The position numbers and the translations under genes are program-made. A stretch of DNA of 64,000 nt from Chryseobacterium sp. MYb7 (GTDB lineage Bacteria > Bacteroidota > Bacteroidia > Flavobacteriales > Weeksellaceae), in NCBI RefSeq assembly GCF_002979455.1, contig NZ_PCOU01000003.1:171462-235461 (forward strand), read 5' to 3'. Below are positions 25,231 through 33,718 of this stretch, one piece after another. Position 1 is the first letter of the stretch, and every line of letters starts with the position of its first letter. Under the pieces are notes generated by a model, which had not been told where the DNA came from, ran no database searches, and saw only the letters and a program-made list of their open reading frames with translations.

Positions 25231-25851
25231 ATGAAGACAAAGGATAAAATTCTTTCTAAAGCACTGGAATTATTTAATGATAAAGGGTATAACAATATTA
25301 CCACAAGGCATATTGCGGCTGAACTTCATATGAGTGCGGGAAATCTGCATTATCACTTCAAACATTCAGAAGACATCGTTAAGATTCTTTTCTCAGAGCT
25401 TACCTTAAAAATGGATGAGCTGCTCAACCAGATGAAAAAAAGGAAAAATAAAACGCTGGAAGACCTTTACAAGTTTACTTATTCTACGTGCGAAATTTTT
25501 TATTCTTTCCGTTTTATATTCATCAATTTTATAGATATCCTGAATCAGAATCCCGACATAGAATCTACATATGAAGGGATTAATTTTAGCAGAAAAGAAG
25601 AATTCCAGCAGATTTTTTCGGATCTTCAGAAGAGCAATATATTGCAGAAAGATATTCCTCATTTTATAATTGACGGTCTTGTTGAACAGATTTTTATCAT
25701 TGCTGATAACTGGCTTACGCATAACAGGCTGATTTTGAAACTCAATCCGAAAGAAGCCATTCAGCACTATACGCTACTGCAGATGAATCTCTTTTATCCA
25801 CATCTCAATAAAGAACAGCAAAAGCTTTATGAAGAACATTACATCCAATAA
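25231..25851 (+). CDS. TetR-family transcriptional regulator
   Basis: A 206-residue protein with an N-terminal TetR HTH (ILSKALELFNDKGYNNITTR, then HIAAELHMSAGNLHYHFKHS, residues 8-47) and a long helical C-terminal domain, which fits a ligand-binding repressor of the larger TetR subgroup. Its probable operator is the 24-bp palindrome at 25164-25187 in the divergent region. It overlaps the following GNAT gene by 23 nt. Confidence 0.9.
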   Translation: MKTKDKILSKALELFNDKGYNNITTRHIAAELHMSAGNLHYHFKHSEDIVKILFSELTLKMDELLNQMKKRKNKTLEDLYKFTYSTCEIFYSFRFIFINFIDILNQNPDIESTYEGINFSRKEEFQQIFSDLQKSNILQKDIPHFIIDGLVEQIFIIADNWLTHNRLILKLNPKEAIQHYTLLQMNLFYPHLNKEQQKLYEEHYIQ

Positions 25852-26326
25852 TCACAGCATTACCATCAGAAAGGGGGCCAGTGCTGATCTTCCGGAAATG
25901 TTACAGCTTTTTACAGCAACAATAGATGAAGTGTGTAAAAAAGACTATAATCTTCAACAGCTTGAAGCCTGGAAATCCGGTGCTGAGAATAAGGAGAGAT
26001 GGATGAACGTGATCAGAGATCAATATGTTTTAATTGCTGTCCTCGAAAATAAAATAGTGGGTTTCTGTACGCTCGATCAGTGGAATTACATTGATCTGCT
26101 TTTTGTACACAAAGATCATCAGCATAAAGGAATCGCATCCCTGCTTTATCATCAGATTGAAAAAGAAGCTCTTCAGCAGCAACAGAAAGAAATTACTTCT
26201 GATGTAAGCAAAACAGCCAGATCATTTTTTGAAAAAGCAGGTTTTCAGGTTATCCAGGAACAGACAGTCAATGTGAAAGGAGCTTCTATGATCAATTATA
26301 AAATGGTCAAATACCTCATCTTCTAA
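25829..26326 (+). CDS. GNAT family N-acetyltransferase
   Basis: A 165-residue acetyltransferase: the acetyl-CoA binding segment FVHKDHQHKGIASLLYHQIE (Q/R-x-x-G-x-G/A variant) is at about residues 92-111, followed by the typical FFEKAGFQVIQ helix-strand. It may begin inside the TetR gene (23-nt overlap), so the two are translationally linked; a later start is possible. Substrate unknown. Confidence 0.85.
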   Translation: MKNITSNNHSITIRKGASADLPEMLQLFTATIDEVCKKDYNLQQLEAWKSGAENKERWMNVIRDQYVLIAVLENKIVGFCTLDQWNYIDLLFVHKDHQHKGIASLLYHQIEKEALQQQQKEITSDVSKTARSFFEKAGFQVIQEQTVNVKGASMINYKMVKYLIF

Positions 26327-26336
26327 TTTCAAGCCT

Positions 26337-27161
26337 ATGGAATTACATCCGGAATATAATGAATATAGAATTTCAGTTCCACAGGAATTTGAAAATGTAT
26401 TTACTCACTTTTATTTTGCTGAAAATACATCTGAAACATCAGTTACCAAAACACTTTTACCTACTTATCAGATGATTCTGTTATTTTGTTTTGGGAAAAG
26501 TGCTACCATGTCTACAAGGGAAAAGACTATGATAGGGGTAGATAAATGTATGGTATTCGGACCAGTGAGACAAGCCCTTGAATATACGCTTCCAGCAGGA
26601 TGTTCTATTTTGGTTGCCAATTTCAAAGATGATGCATTTTTCAGATTTTTTGGAAAAATATCTATTGAACAATCGGTAAAACATCCGGATGAGCTGCTGG
26701 AAGAAAATTGTTTTACAGAGCTTTGGCATCAGCTTACCCAATTAGATTCAACCACAAAACAGGTAGATCATATTCTTGAATTCTGCAGACCTTATCTGCA
26801 GGATCGGGATATTACCGGCCAGCTTTTGAGCCATTTTGAGAACGATCTTTTAAATCCAATAAAAGTAATTGCCGAGCAGACTCAACAGACTGAAAGAAAC
26901 ATACAGCGAAAGCAGAAAGAACAGTTTGGATATTCTTTAAAGGAGCTTACCCGCTACAACCGTTTTTTAAAAGCTATCCAACTCATTGAAAAAGAAACTG
27001 AAAATCAAAATCAAAATCAGGTCAAATGGTTTACTATCATTGATGAATGCGGATACTATGACCAAAGCCAGCTCATTCATGATTTCAAGCATTTTATCAA
27101 TATTTCTCCGGCTCAGTATTTAAAATTCCAGCAGGAAATCTGTAATCCAAAGTCCAAATAG
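26337..27161 (+). CDS. AraC-family transcriptional regulator
   Basis: A 274-residue protein with a C-terminal AraC-like domain (about 175-274; IAEQTQQTERNIQRKQKEQF and CGYYDQSQLIHDFKHFINIS as HTH parts) and an N-terminal sensing half with few features. It follows the GNAT gene by 10 nt, so it belongs to the 25231-27161 set. The quinone-reductase-like gene just downstream is a plausible target. Confidence 0.8.
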   Translation: MELHPEYNEYRISVPQEFENVFTHFYFAENTSETSVTKTLLPTYQMILLFCFGKSATMSTREKTMIGVDKCMVFGPVRQALEYTLPAGCSILVANFKDDAFFRFFGKISIEQSVKHPDELLEENCFTELWHQLTQLDSTTKQVDHILEFCRPYLQDRDITGQLLSHFENDLLNPIKVIAEQTQQTERNIQRKQKEQFGYSLKELTRYNRFLKAIQLIEKETENQNQNQVKWFTIIDECGYYDQSQLIHDFKHFINISPAQYLKFQQEICNPKSK

Positions 27162-27202
27162 ACCGGTTCGTTTTCTTACAATTTTTGAAGAGTGCACCGC
27201 AG

Positions 27203-27210
27203 TACTTTTG
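27203..27210 (+). promoter_or_regulatory. -7 promoter box for quinone reductase gene
   Basis: TACTTTTG fits TAnnTTTG, 26 nt before the ATG at 27237. The nearest TTG upstream is 15 bp away, shorter than the usual 19-20 bp, so activation by the AraC protein encoded before it is possible. Confidence 0.4.
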
Positions 27211-27236
27211 TCTCATTAATCTTAACAATCAAAACA

Positions 27237-27827
27237 ATGAGACATTTAATCATTTACGCGCATCCTAATGAAAACAGTTTAAATCACACTCTTTTAAACA
27301 CTGTTATTGAAACACTCCAATCCCATAACGAGGAAATTATTGTGAGAGATCTTTATAAAATCGGTTTTGATCCAGTATTTTCTTTGGATGATATGCAGGG
27401 GCAGCGTTTGGGAAAAGTTTCAGACGATATAAAAACTGAACAGGAGCATATTTCATGGGCCGAACAGATTACTTTTATCTACCCTATCTGGTGGACAGGG
27501 CTTCCGGCTATGATGAAAGGATATATAGACCGTGTATTCAGTTATGGGTTTGCTTACCGTTATGATCAGGGCATACAGAAAGGGCTTCTGAAAGGTAAAA
27601 AAACCGTAATTATCAATACCCATGGAAAATCTCATGAAGAATATGAAAAGATCGGCATGGATAAAGCACTTACTTTAACTTCTGACAATGGTATTTTCAT
27701 TTATTCCGGGCTGGAAATCATCAGACATTTATTTTTTGATAAAGCCGATAAAGCTTCTCCTGAAAATATGGAAATCTGGAAAGATCAGATTATAAATTTA
27801 TACTCGGAACATGCACTCAACTATTAA
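27237..27827 (+). CDS. NAD(P)H dehydrogenase (quinone)-like flavodoxin-fold protein
   Basis: A 196-residue flavodoxin-fold protein of the NQO/modulator-of-drug-activity group: MRHLIIYAHPNENSLNHTLL is the FMN-phosphate loop at residues 1-20, and FIYPIWWTGLPAMMKGYIDR at about 79-98 is the conserved second flavin loop. It should reduce quinones or related electrophiles with NAD(P)H. A frame open to a GTG at 27192 was rejected in favour of the ATG that begins the flavodoxin motif. It follows an AraC gene. Confidence 0.9.
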   Translation: MRHLIIYAHPNENSLNHTLLNTVIETLQSHNEEIIVRDLYKIGFDPVFSLDDMQGQRLGKVSDDIKTEQEHISWAEQITFIYPIWWTGLPAMMKGYIDRVFSYGFAYRYDQGIQKGLLKGKKTVIINTHGKSHEEYEKIGMDKALTLTSDNGIFIYSGLEIIRHLFFDKADKASPENMEIWKDQIINLYSEHALNY

Positions 27828-28135
27828 TTTTTTTCTTTGAAAATATCTATTAAAAAATGGAGAACAACCCATGTTTACTCATTTCTTACCAGATGACTAA
27901 GCAAATAATAAAATGCTGTTTTTGCATCTTTCTGCTGTATTTTGCTTTTAAGGGATTTGTGGCATGAAATTAGCTTCAAAAATCGCAAGTAAAATTGTTT
28001 TGAACCATTATTTTAAGCCATTAAGATTGATGGATGGTTAAGTTTTTTCTTAAAAACAAATCTTGTTATAACCCTGCAATGCGTCTTAATGGTTTAGATA
28101 TTGGCTCCTCAGGAAATTCCTGTCTATTGATCACA

Positions 28136-28225
28136 ATGAAACATCTGAACAGCATATTACGTCTTCCATTCTTCAGTGAATATTATGCACCGGCTATCGT
28201 TCGGGAAGACTTTCTATATCTGTAA
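28136..28225 (+). CDS. Possible tyrS leader peptide
   Basis: A 29-codon frame (MKHLNSILRLPFFSEYYAPA as its first 20 residues, VREDFLYL as its last 8) that ends 30 nt before the terminator stem. It has tandem Tyr codons at 28181-28186 and another Tyr two codons before the stop. The same frame can be read from an ATG at 28034 (63 codons). A ribosome held at the Tyr pair would leave 28199-28205 free to pair with the terminator arm. This is inference; the Tyr count is only modestly above chance. Confidence 0.35.
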   Translation: MKHLNSILRLPFFSEYYAPAIVREDFLYL

Positions 28226-28255
28226 TCCAATAAAATAATCTAACGTATATATAGA

Positions 28256-28284
28256 GCCCGGACAGTACCTGTCCGGGCTTTTTT
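28256..28284 (+). terminator. Strong terminator directly before tyrS
   Basis: GCCCGGACAG-TAC-CTGTCCGGGC is a perfect 10-bp hairpin with a 3-nt loop followed by TTTTTTC. It is GC-rich compared with the other terminators in the window and leaves 19 nt before the tyrS ATG, too short for a separate promoter with -33 and -7 boxes. Confidence 0.9.
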
Positions 28285-28303
28285 CATTTTAAAACTATTC
28301 AAC

Positions 28304-29503
28304 ATGATTGATTCATTACAAGAAAATGTAGCTATTATTCTGCCTCAAAACGGCTTGGAAGAAAAACTGGCACAAGCCGAAAAAGAAAACAGAAAACTTT
28401 CCATCAAACTGGGATTTGACCCAACAGCATCGGATCTGCATCTGGGACATGCTGTGGTCTTAAAAAAACTGAAACAGTTTCAGGATCTGGGGCATCAGAT
28501 TGTTATTGTCGTAGGAAGTTTTACGGCAAGAATTGGTGATCCCACTGGAAAAAATAAAGCAAGAAAACCCTTGAGTGCTGAAGATGTGCAGCATAATGCC
28601 CAGACTTATATCAATCAGCTTTCCAAGGTAATTGATGTACAGAAGACAAAGATTGTGTTCAATTCTGACTGGCTGGATGCGCTGGACTTTTCTGAGGTAA
28701 TCCAATTGCTTTCAAAAGTTACTATTGCCCAATTGATGCACCGCAATGATTTTAATAACAGGTTTACAGAAAATACGCCTATTGCGATGCATGAACTGGT
28801 ATACCCGATTCTTCAGGGTTTTGATTCTGTAAAAATAGCATGTGATATTGAAATGGGGGGCACCGATCAGCTTTTCAACTGCACGATGGGAAGACAGCTT
28901 CAGGAAGTGTACCAAATGCCAGCTCAGATTGTGATGTGCATGCCCTTATTGAGAGGTCTGGACGGAAAGGAAAAAATGAGCAAATCCCTGAACAATATTA
29001 TCGGACTGACAGATGAACCCAATGAAATGTTTGGAAAAACGATGTCGATTCCGGATGCACTGATTGAAGAATTTATCAGCCTGACCACAGATTTTTCTAT
29101 GGAAGAAAAAAGCGCGCTTCTTTTCCGTATGCAAGAAGGTGAAAACCCTATGAATATTAAAAAACTGATTGCCAAGAATATCATCAGCCAATACCACGAT
29201 TCTGCTTCGGCTGAAAATGCAGAACAGTTTTTTATCAATCAGTTTCAGAATAAAAATTTTGAAGAGAAAGTGTATGAACCGGTAGCCATTGGTTCATTGA
29301 AAAGCATTGAAAATAAAATTTCTCTGGTTGAACTGTGTCATCAGCTTAAAAGTGACCTCAGCAAATCAGCCATACGAAGATTAATTGAGAGTGGAGGTAT
29401 TCAGATCAATACGATTAAAATAACGGACTCTGATCAAGAAATGGAACTGATCCCTCAAACTAAAATAAAAATCGGAAAAAGGGGCTTTTTTGAGATAGTA
29501 TAA
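28304..29503 (+). CDS. tyrS: Tyrosyl-tRNA synthetase
   Basis: A 399-residue class I synthetase of the short TyrZ-like type. HLGH (residues 46-49) is the HIGH motif variant, KMSKS is at about 224-228, and a C-terminal S4 RNA-binding domain includes LSKSAIRRLIESGGIQIN. It charges tRNA-Tyr. The region just upstream carries a terminator and a short Tyr-containing frame, so transcription through the terminator may be regulated by tyrosine supply. Confidence 0.95.
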   Translation: MIDSLQENVAIILPQNGLEEKLAQAEKENRKLSIKLGFDPTASDLHLGHAVVLKKLKQFQDLGHQIVIVVGSFTARIGDPTGKNKARKPLSAEDVQHNAQTYINQLSKVIDVQKTKIVFNSDWLDALDFSEVIQLLSKVTIAQLMHRNDFNNRFTENTPIAMHELVYPILQGFDSVKIACDIEMGGTDQLFNCTMGRQLQEVYQMPAQIVMCMPLLRGLDGKEKMSKSLNNIIGLTDEPNEMFGKTMSIPDALIEEFISLTTDFSMEEKSALLFRMQEGENPMNIKKLIAKNIISQYHDSASAENAEQFFINQFQNKNFEEKVYEPVAIGSLKSIENKISLVELCHQLKSDLSKSAIRRLIESGGIQINTIKITDSDQEMELIPQTKIKIGKRGFFEIV

Positions 29504-29812
29504 GGCAGGAAGATGGAGACTGGGAGATGGAGGTTTTTGTAAGACGATAAACTTATGAAGATTTTTGATTGAAATATCTTTCTTAACATTGATTTAAATT
29601 TTAAAATTAAAGATGGAAGATGGGTGCCGGGGATGGAAGTTTTGTAAGACGATGAACTGATGAAGTTTTTTGATTGAGATATTTTTCTAACTATTCATTG
29701 ATTAAAATACACAGAAGTTCTTTATAAAACAAAAAGTAACTTCCAGCTTCCTTCTTCCCGCTTCCCTCCTTCAACTTATTTCAATATCTTCGTCCTGCTA
29801 AAACTATTTCCA
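29504..29812. repeat. Repeat-rich intergenic region after tyrS
   Basis: Two diverged direct copies of about 70 bp (29526-29596 and 29632-29703, 106 bp apart) share GATGGA-type, TTTTGTAAGACGAT and TTGATTGA blocks. The exact reverse complement of the 33-bp repeat at 4263-4295 occupies 29733-29765. G-rich pieces (about 29608-29640) look like diverged members of the same repeat family. No gene was found. Confidence 0.7.
29733..29765 (-). repeat. GGAAG-rich interspersed repeat, copy 2
   Basis: Exact reverse complement of 4263-4295 (33 of 33 bases). Intergenic, 48 nt before the exoribonuclease gene. Confidence 0.8.
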
Positions 29813-30334
29813 ATGAGCTACATTATGGTTGACATAGAGTCGGACGGCCCGATTCCCGGAGATTTTTCAATGGTCTGTTTCGGAGCAGTACTCGTGAATG
29901 ATGAACTGGACACTACTTTTTATGGAAAATTAAAGCCTGTTTCCGAGAAATTCAATCCTGATGCTTTAGCGGTTTCCGGCTTCAGCAGGGAAGAAACAAT
30001 TAGTTTTGATGATCCTGAGAAAGTAATGCTCGCTTTTGAAGACTGGATTACAACCCATTCCAAAGGCAGGCCTATTTTCATCAGTGATAACAACGGGTTC
30101 GACTGGATGTTTATCTGCTGGTATTTTCATCATTTTATCGGAAGAAATCCTTTTGGTTTTTCTTCCCGAAGACTTTCTGATCTTTACTGCGGATTGGAAA
30201 AAGATACTTTTGCCCAATGGAAACATCTCCGCAAGACGGAACATACACACAATCCGGTAGACGATGCCAGAGGAAATGCCGAAGTTTTATTGTACATGAA
30301 AGAAGAAATGGGACTAAAAATTGCATTAAAGTAA
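29813..30334 (+). CDS. 3'-5' exoribonuclease (DEDD family)
   Basis: A 173-residue DnaQ-like nuclease. The first motif is MVDIESDGPIPGDFSM with the Asp/Glu pair at residues 7-9, the second includes FISDNNGFDWMFICW, and the third is NPVDDARGNAE with the last Asp, together a DEDD core. It matches the Rv2179c-like exoribonuclease group in length. It probably trims RNA or DNA ends with metal ions; the biological substrate is not known. Confidence 0.85.
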   Translation: MSYIMVDIESDGPIPGDFSMVCFGAVLVNDELDTTFYGKLKPVSEKFNPDALAVSGFSREETISFDDPEKVMLAFEDWITTHSKGRPIFISDNNGFDWMFICWYFHHFIGRNPFGFSSRRLSDLYCGLEKDTFAQWKHLRKTEHTHNPVDDARGNAEVLLYMKEEMGLKIALK

Positions 30335-30354
30335 GAACTCTAATTTTTTTGAAA

Positions 30355-30795
30355 ATGAATCTTGACCTGCGTTATAAACAAGCTGATGAAAATGATATTG
30401 ATTTTCTTCTCAATCTCAGAATGAAAACCATGAATCCTCATTATGAAACTTCAGGGCTTTCCACGGATAGAGAAACGACCATGCAAAGAGTGCTGTATAA
30501 GTTTGAAAAAGCCAATATTATTCTTTTAGATAATCAACCCATCGGACTGTTAAAACTAGACCGAACATTTACCAATATTGAGGTCCTTCAACTTCAGATT
30601 GATCCCAGCCAACAAGGTAAAGGACTTGGAAAAAAGATTTTAGAGGATATTTTGGAGGAAGCTTCAATAGCGGGAAAAACAGTGTCATTAAGTGTCTTAA
30701 AAACCAATAAGGCTCAGCATCTTTATAAAAGTCTTGGTTTCAGAATTGTGGATGAGGATCAGTATTCTTATTTTATGGAAACGGAAAGGCAATAG
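30355..30795 (+). CDS. GNAT family N-acetyltransferase
   Basis: A 146-residue GNAT protein: LQLQIDPSQQGKGLGKKILE carries the Q-x-x-G-x-G acetyl-CoA loop (about residues 80-99), and HLYKSLGFRIVDEDQYSYFM is the final helix and strand. The frame is open 46 codons upstream, overlapping the exoribonuclease gene in another frame; the ATG at 30355 was chosen as the natural family start. Confidence 0.85.
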   Translation: MNLDLRYKQADENDIDFLLNLRMKTMNPHYETSGLSTDRETTMQRVLYKFEKANIILLDNQPIGLLKLDRTFTNIEVLQLQIDPSQQGKGLGKKILEDILEEASIAGKTVSLSVLKTNKAQHLYKSLGFRIVDEDQYSYFMETERQ

Positions 30796-30803
30796 ATGTT
30801 TTT

Positions 30804-30819
30804 TTAAGTTTTGGCTAAA
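30804..30819 (+). repeat. Interspersed repeat TTAAGTTTTGGCTAAA, copy 1
   Basis: Identical 16-mer at 39198-39213. Both copies are in intergenic regions close to gene ends. Confidence 0.6.
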
Positions 30820-30924
30820 ACCGTTACTTAAACACAAATCTCACAAATAAACGAGCACAAATAGTCACCATTATCTGTGAGATCTGAAAATATGATATTG
30901 CTTCACTAAGTTCGCAATAACAGG

Positions 30925-32436
30925 TTACTGGTTTGCCAAGGTTACATAGATCAATCTTCCGCCTTCTTCTGAAGACAAAAGTATCTTTTTACCATCGGTG
31001 AGTTCTACCATAGAACCTGGCGGGATTTCTTTTTGTTCTGTGACATCCTTCATACCGGATAATCCCTGATTCACCAATACCCATTTTCCCTGATGGAATG
31101 TAAAATATCCTACGGGCATTTTATCCTGCATGGTCAGGTTTTCGTTGCGTATTACTTTTCTGGAAACATGCCATTTGAACAGATACTGGTTATGATAGAC
31201 CATCAGCCTGTGATTTTCCGGCTTCCATACTTCATCATCAAATTTAAAATATAAGTCTAAAACTGGTAATGTTCCCTGATGGGGTGTTCCGCAGAACGGG
31301 CATTTTGGATTGCTGGTATTATCAAAAACATACCATTTTTCAGTACAATTGGAATTTTGACAAGGTTGTATCAGATCTACTGTTTTAAGCAAAGCAGTTT
31401 CCCATTCGTTGGCCGTGGGACGTCTGATAGGATCATGTAATCCGTCTATGAATGTTTTCCGGAATAATTCTGAAATATAAGGCCCCGTAACAGTGTACGG
31501 AATCTTTTGAGGATCTCCCCAGAATGCATCCCATTTTCTTAAATGATCTGCTTTTACCTGATTGGAATTATTCTCCGGATGTTCTACAAACATCGCTTTT
31601 TCTCCCATGGATAAAATTTCATCCTGTTCGGAATCCAGATCCCAGATTTTTCCTCCACGCAATGGATGTCTTCTCAGAAGGTACATGTAGATCAGAACGG
31701 CAAGAGCATGCAGATCTGTTTTTTGATTGGGTAAATGTCTGTCCGGATCCTGAAGATTCAAATGTTTTGTTTTCAATACTTCGGGGGCAATAAAATCTGC
31801 AGTTCCTATCACTTCCGGCGGAAAGAGTTTGGGAACAACAAGACCGTCAATATCGATAATACAGGCAGATTTTGTCACTGGATCTACCAGAATATTATTG
31901 TAGGATAAATCGGAGTGTGCCAGCCCCATCTGATGCAGTTTTTTGACACCTCTGCTGATATTGACTGCAATCTGGAAATAGCTCAGCCAATCTCCCAATT
32001 CTGACTGATCCAGTCTTAGCGGATATTGTTGGTTTCGGAACATGGGGGCGGTAAACCATTTCCCCACCTTATCCTGTCCCTGGATATTATCTGAACCGAT
32101 ATATCCCTTGCCAAAATAAAATTTATGGTGATAAACCGGAACTACAATTCCCGTGAGTTTATTTTTTTCAACAATATCGTAAGGCCATCTGAATATTTCG
32201 TTCAGAAAGTATTCCGAAGAATTTCCACCTTTTATATTCTGAAGATAAGTGGAAACAATTCTCATGATTCTTTCCTTTTGTCCTTCATCCAACGGATTTC
32301 GGTAGAAAGCGACTACATATTCTTTATCAGGCGAAAAATAAACATCTTTCACCCCACCACGGATAGGGTTTTCATCTACATATTCATAGGATTTGGCTGT
32401 GTCCAGAACAGAAACAACCTTAACGGTTTTTTTCAT
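30925..32436 (-). CDS. TerY-P-type protein kinase with zinc ribbon
   Basis: A 503-residue protein kinase-like protein. The catalytic loop HSDLSYNN is at residues 174-181 (HxDLxxxN), the metal-binding DFG position reads DIDG at 195-198, and IAPE is at 216-219. After the kinase domain lies a four-cysteine zinc ribbon (Cys359, Cys364, Cys379, Cys382) and a C-terminal FHA- or ribbon-like tail. It is the last gene of the Ter cluster; PP2C, TerY and TerD precede it. In published comparative work such a kinase, a PP2C phosphatase and TerY form a triad thought to switch the Ter complex by phosphorylation. Confidence 0.85.
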   Translation of the reverse strand: MKKTVKVVSVLDTAKSYEYVDENPIRGGVKDVYFSPDKEYVVAFYRNPLDEGQKERIMRIVSTYLQNIKGGNSSEYFLNEIFRWPYDIVEKNKLTGIVVPVYHHKFYFGKGYIGSDNIQGQDKVGKWFTAPMFRNQQYPLRLDQSELGDWLSYFQIAVNISRGVKKLHQMGLAHSDLSYNNILVDPVTKSACIIDIDGLVVPKLFPPEVIGTADFIAPEVLKTKHLNLQDPDRHLPNQKTDLHALAVLIYMYLLRRHPLRGGKIWDLDSEQDEILSMGEKAMFVEHPENNSNQVKADHLRKWDAFWGDPQKIPYTVTGPYISELFRKTFIDGLHDPIRRPTANEWETALLKTVDLIQPCQNSNCTEKWYVFDNTSNPKCPFCGTPHQGTLPVLDLYFKFDDEVWKPENHRLMVYHNQYLFKWHVSRKVIRNENLTMQDKMPVGYFTFHQGKWVLVNQGLSGMKDVTEQKEIPPGSMVELTDGKKILLSSEEGGRLIYVTLANQ

Positions 32437-32440
32437 GGTA

Positions 32441-33718
32441 TTAATAGATTATAGCCAGTGTACGGTCATCGTGATTTCCTCTGCTCCAGAAATCGCTCCA
32501 GATTAAAAGTTCTTCACCAATTTTTTCATCGTTGTTGAAATCCACTTTCGTCCGGTCATCATTATTTCCGGCAAGGTCTTCAAAAAGTGATTTCCAGCTT
32601 TCTGTGTCTTCCAGTTTATTTTCTGTGGTAAATTTAGGATCATAAATACCATCCGTCATCAGTACCAGATAAGAAAAATCTTCCACACACGTAATTCTAA
32701 AACGGGAAGCTATTTTCTCATTAAAAATCTCTTTCATGGTGATAAAACGAGTGCCACCACCAAACTCTCCCACATCCATTTGGTTTAAAAGTTTTACTTC
32801 AGAAAAGTCAGTGTTAATCAGATTGATGGGGCAATCTCCTACTCCAAAGCTCAGAATAACATATCCGAAACTGAACTTTTTAACCAAAGTAAAAATAAGG
32901 GTTGCATGCAGATCATTCACAGAAAGTTCATTTTCTGCGGCTATTTTTTCTAATGCGTGATAAACATGTACAACACTTTCCGATAAAACATTGATGATAT
33001 TCTTCTTAGCTTCCGATTGTTCTTCACTGGAAGATTGGACGGTATACAGAATGTTGATGTTATTGTCAATCTGGTTTAAAATCTCTTGTGAGCTAAAAAA
33101 CTGATTGATCGTTGTTGTTGCCACTCTTGAACCTTCTCTTGCTGCTATTGCCGAACCGGCTCCATCTGAAACAGAAATAATATTCCAATCTTCGGGAAGG
33201 TTATTCACAGCAAAATCATCTTCACGAAATTTACCTTCATGAGCATGGGAACGGCCTCTTTTGGAGGCTACAACTATCTTTTTATCTGAAAAAGAACCTT
33301 TGAATGAGTCTTCTTCCAATTTATAAAAAGCAGCATTTTTATCACTTGGAATATTTTTCCATAAGTCTTTTGGATCTGCGTTGACAAAGAGCTGTATTTT
33401 CTTTGTCTCAAGCTGATTCTGATCATGAGCGTGATAAAACTGAACATCCAGATGATACATATTATTCGTCAAGGGAGTTCCTGAAATTGTATTATTTTCA
33501 AAAGCGAGCCCTGTTTCTTCCAGGTTTTCGATATTCTTAATCTTAATATTGGGAAAGTCTTCCATATCGAAGCTGAACTCATAGAACTGTTTGGCACTGG
33601 CATTTTTCAATACCCAATGAACGTCTTTGAATTCTTCTTTTTCTTTATAAATAACAGCCTGTTCCATCGTCTTTAGTTTGGATTCAGCAGCTGATTTCCT
33701 GAAAAATTTACCCATCAT
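32441..33718 (-). CDS. PP2C-type phosphatase of the TerY-P triad
   Basis: A 425-residue protein. Residues ~30-115 form an Ig-like (He_PIG-type) putative domain. Residues ~145-420 are a PP2C phosphatase fold: SVSDGAGSA with D185-G186 as the first metal motif, LVLMTDGIYDP later and GNHDDRTLAI as the C-terminal Asp-Asp motif. It should remove phosphate from Ser/Thr, most likely counteracting the kinase encoded 4 nt downstream. Its start overlaps the TerY stop by one base (TAATG). Confidence 0.85.
   Translation of the reverse strand: MMGKFFRKSAAESKLKTMEQAVIYKEKEEFKDVHWVLKNASAKQFYEFSFDMEDFPNIKIKNIENLEETGLAFENNTISGTPLTNNMYHLDVQFYHAHDQNQLETKKIQLFVNADPKDLWKNIPSDKNAAFYKLEEDSFKGSFSDKKIVVASKRGRSHAHEGKFREDDFAVNNLPEDWNIISVSDGAGSAIAAREGSRVATTTINQFFSSQEILNQIDNNINILYTVQSSSEEQSEAKKNIINVLSESVVHVYHALEKIAAENELSVNDLHATLIFTLVKKFSFGYVILSFGVGDCPINLINTDFSEVKLLNQMDVGEFGGGTRFITMKEIFNEKIASRFRITCVEDFSYLVLMTDGIYDPKFTTENKLEDTESWKSLFEDLAGNNDDRTKVDFNNDEKIGEELLIWSDFWSRGNHDDRTLAIIY

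Larger units (their letters stand above)
27828..28303 (+). promoter_or_regulatory. tyrS leader with attenuator-like features
   Basis: A 476-nt gap. In it: a 13-bp inverted repeat CAGGAA-A-TTCCTG at 28110-28122; a short reading frame at 28136-28225 with a Tyr-Tyr pair; a possible antiterminator pairing of GTTCGGG (28199-28205) with CCCGGAC (28257-28263); and a strong terminator at 28256-28284, 19 nt before the tyrS ATG. No TAnnTTTG box lies between the terminator and tyrS. The promoter was not identified. Confidence 0.5.

Noticed and set aside
28034..28135. N-terminal part of a 63-codon frame before tyrS
   Set aside because: It has no protein-like composition and the short frame from 28136 is enough for the leader hypothesis; kept only as an alternative start.
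30838..30883. Inverted repeat ATCTCACA / TGTGAGAT after the kinase gene
   Set aside because: The loop is 30 nt and no T-run follows on either strand, so it is not a convincing terminator.
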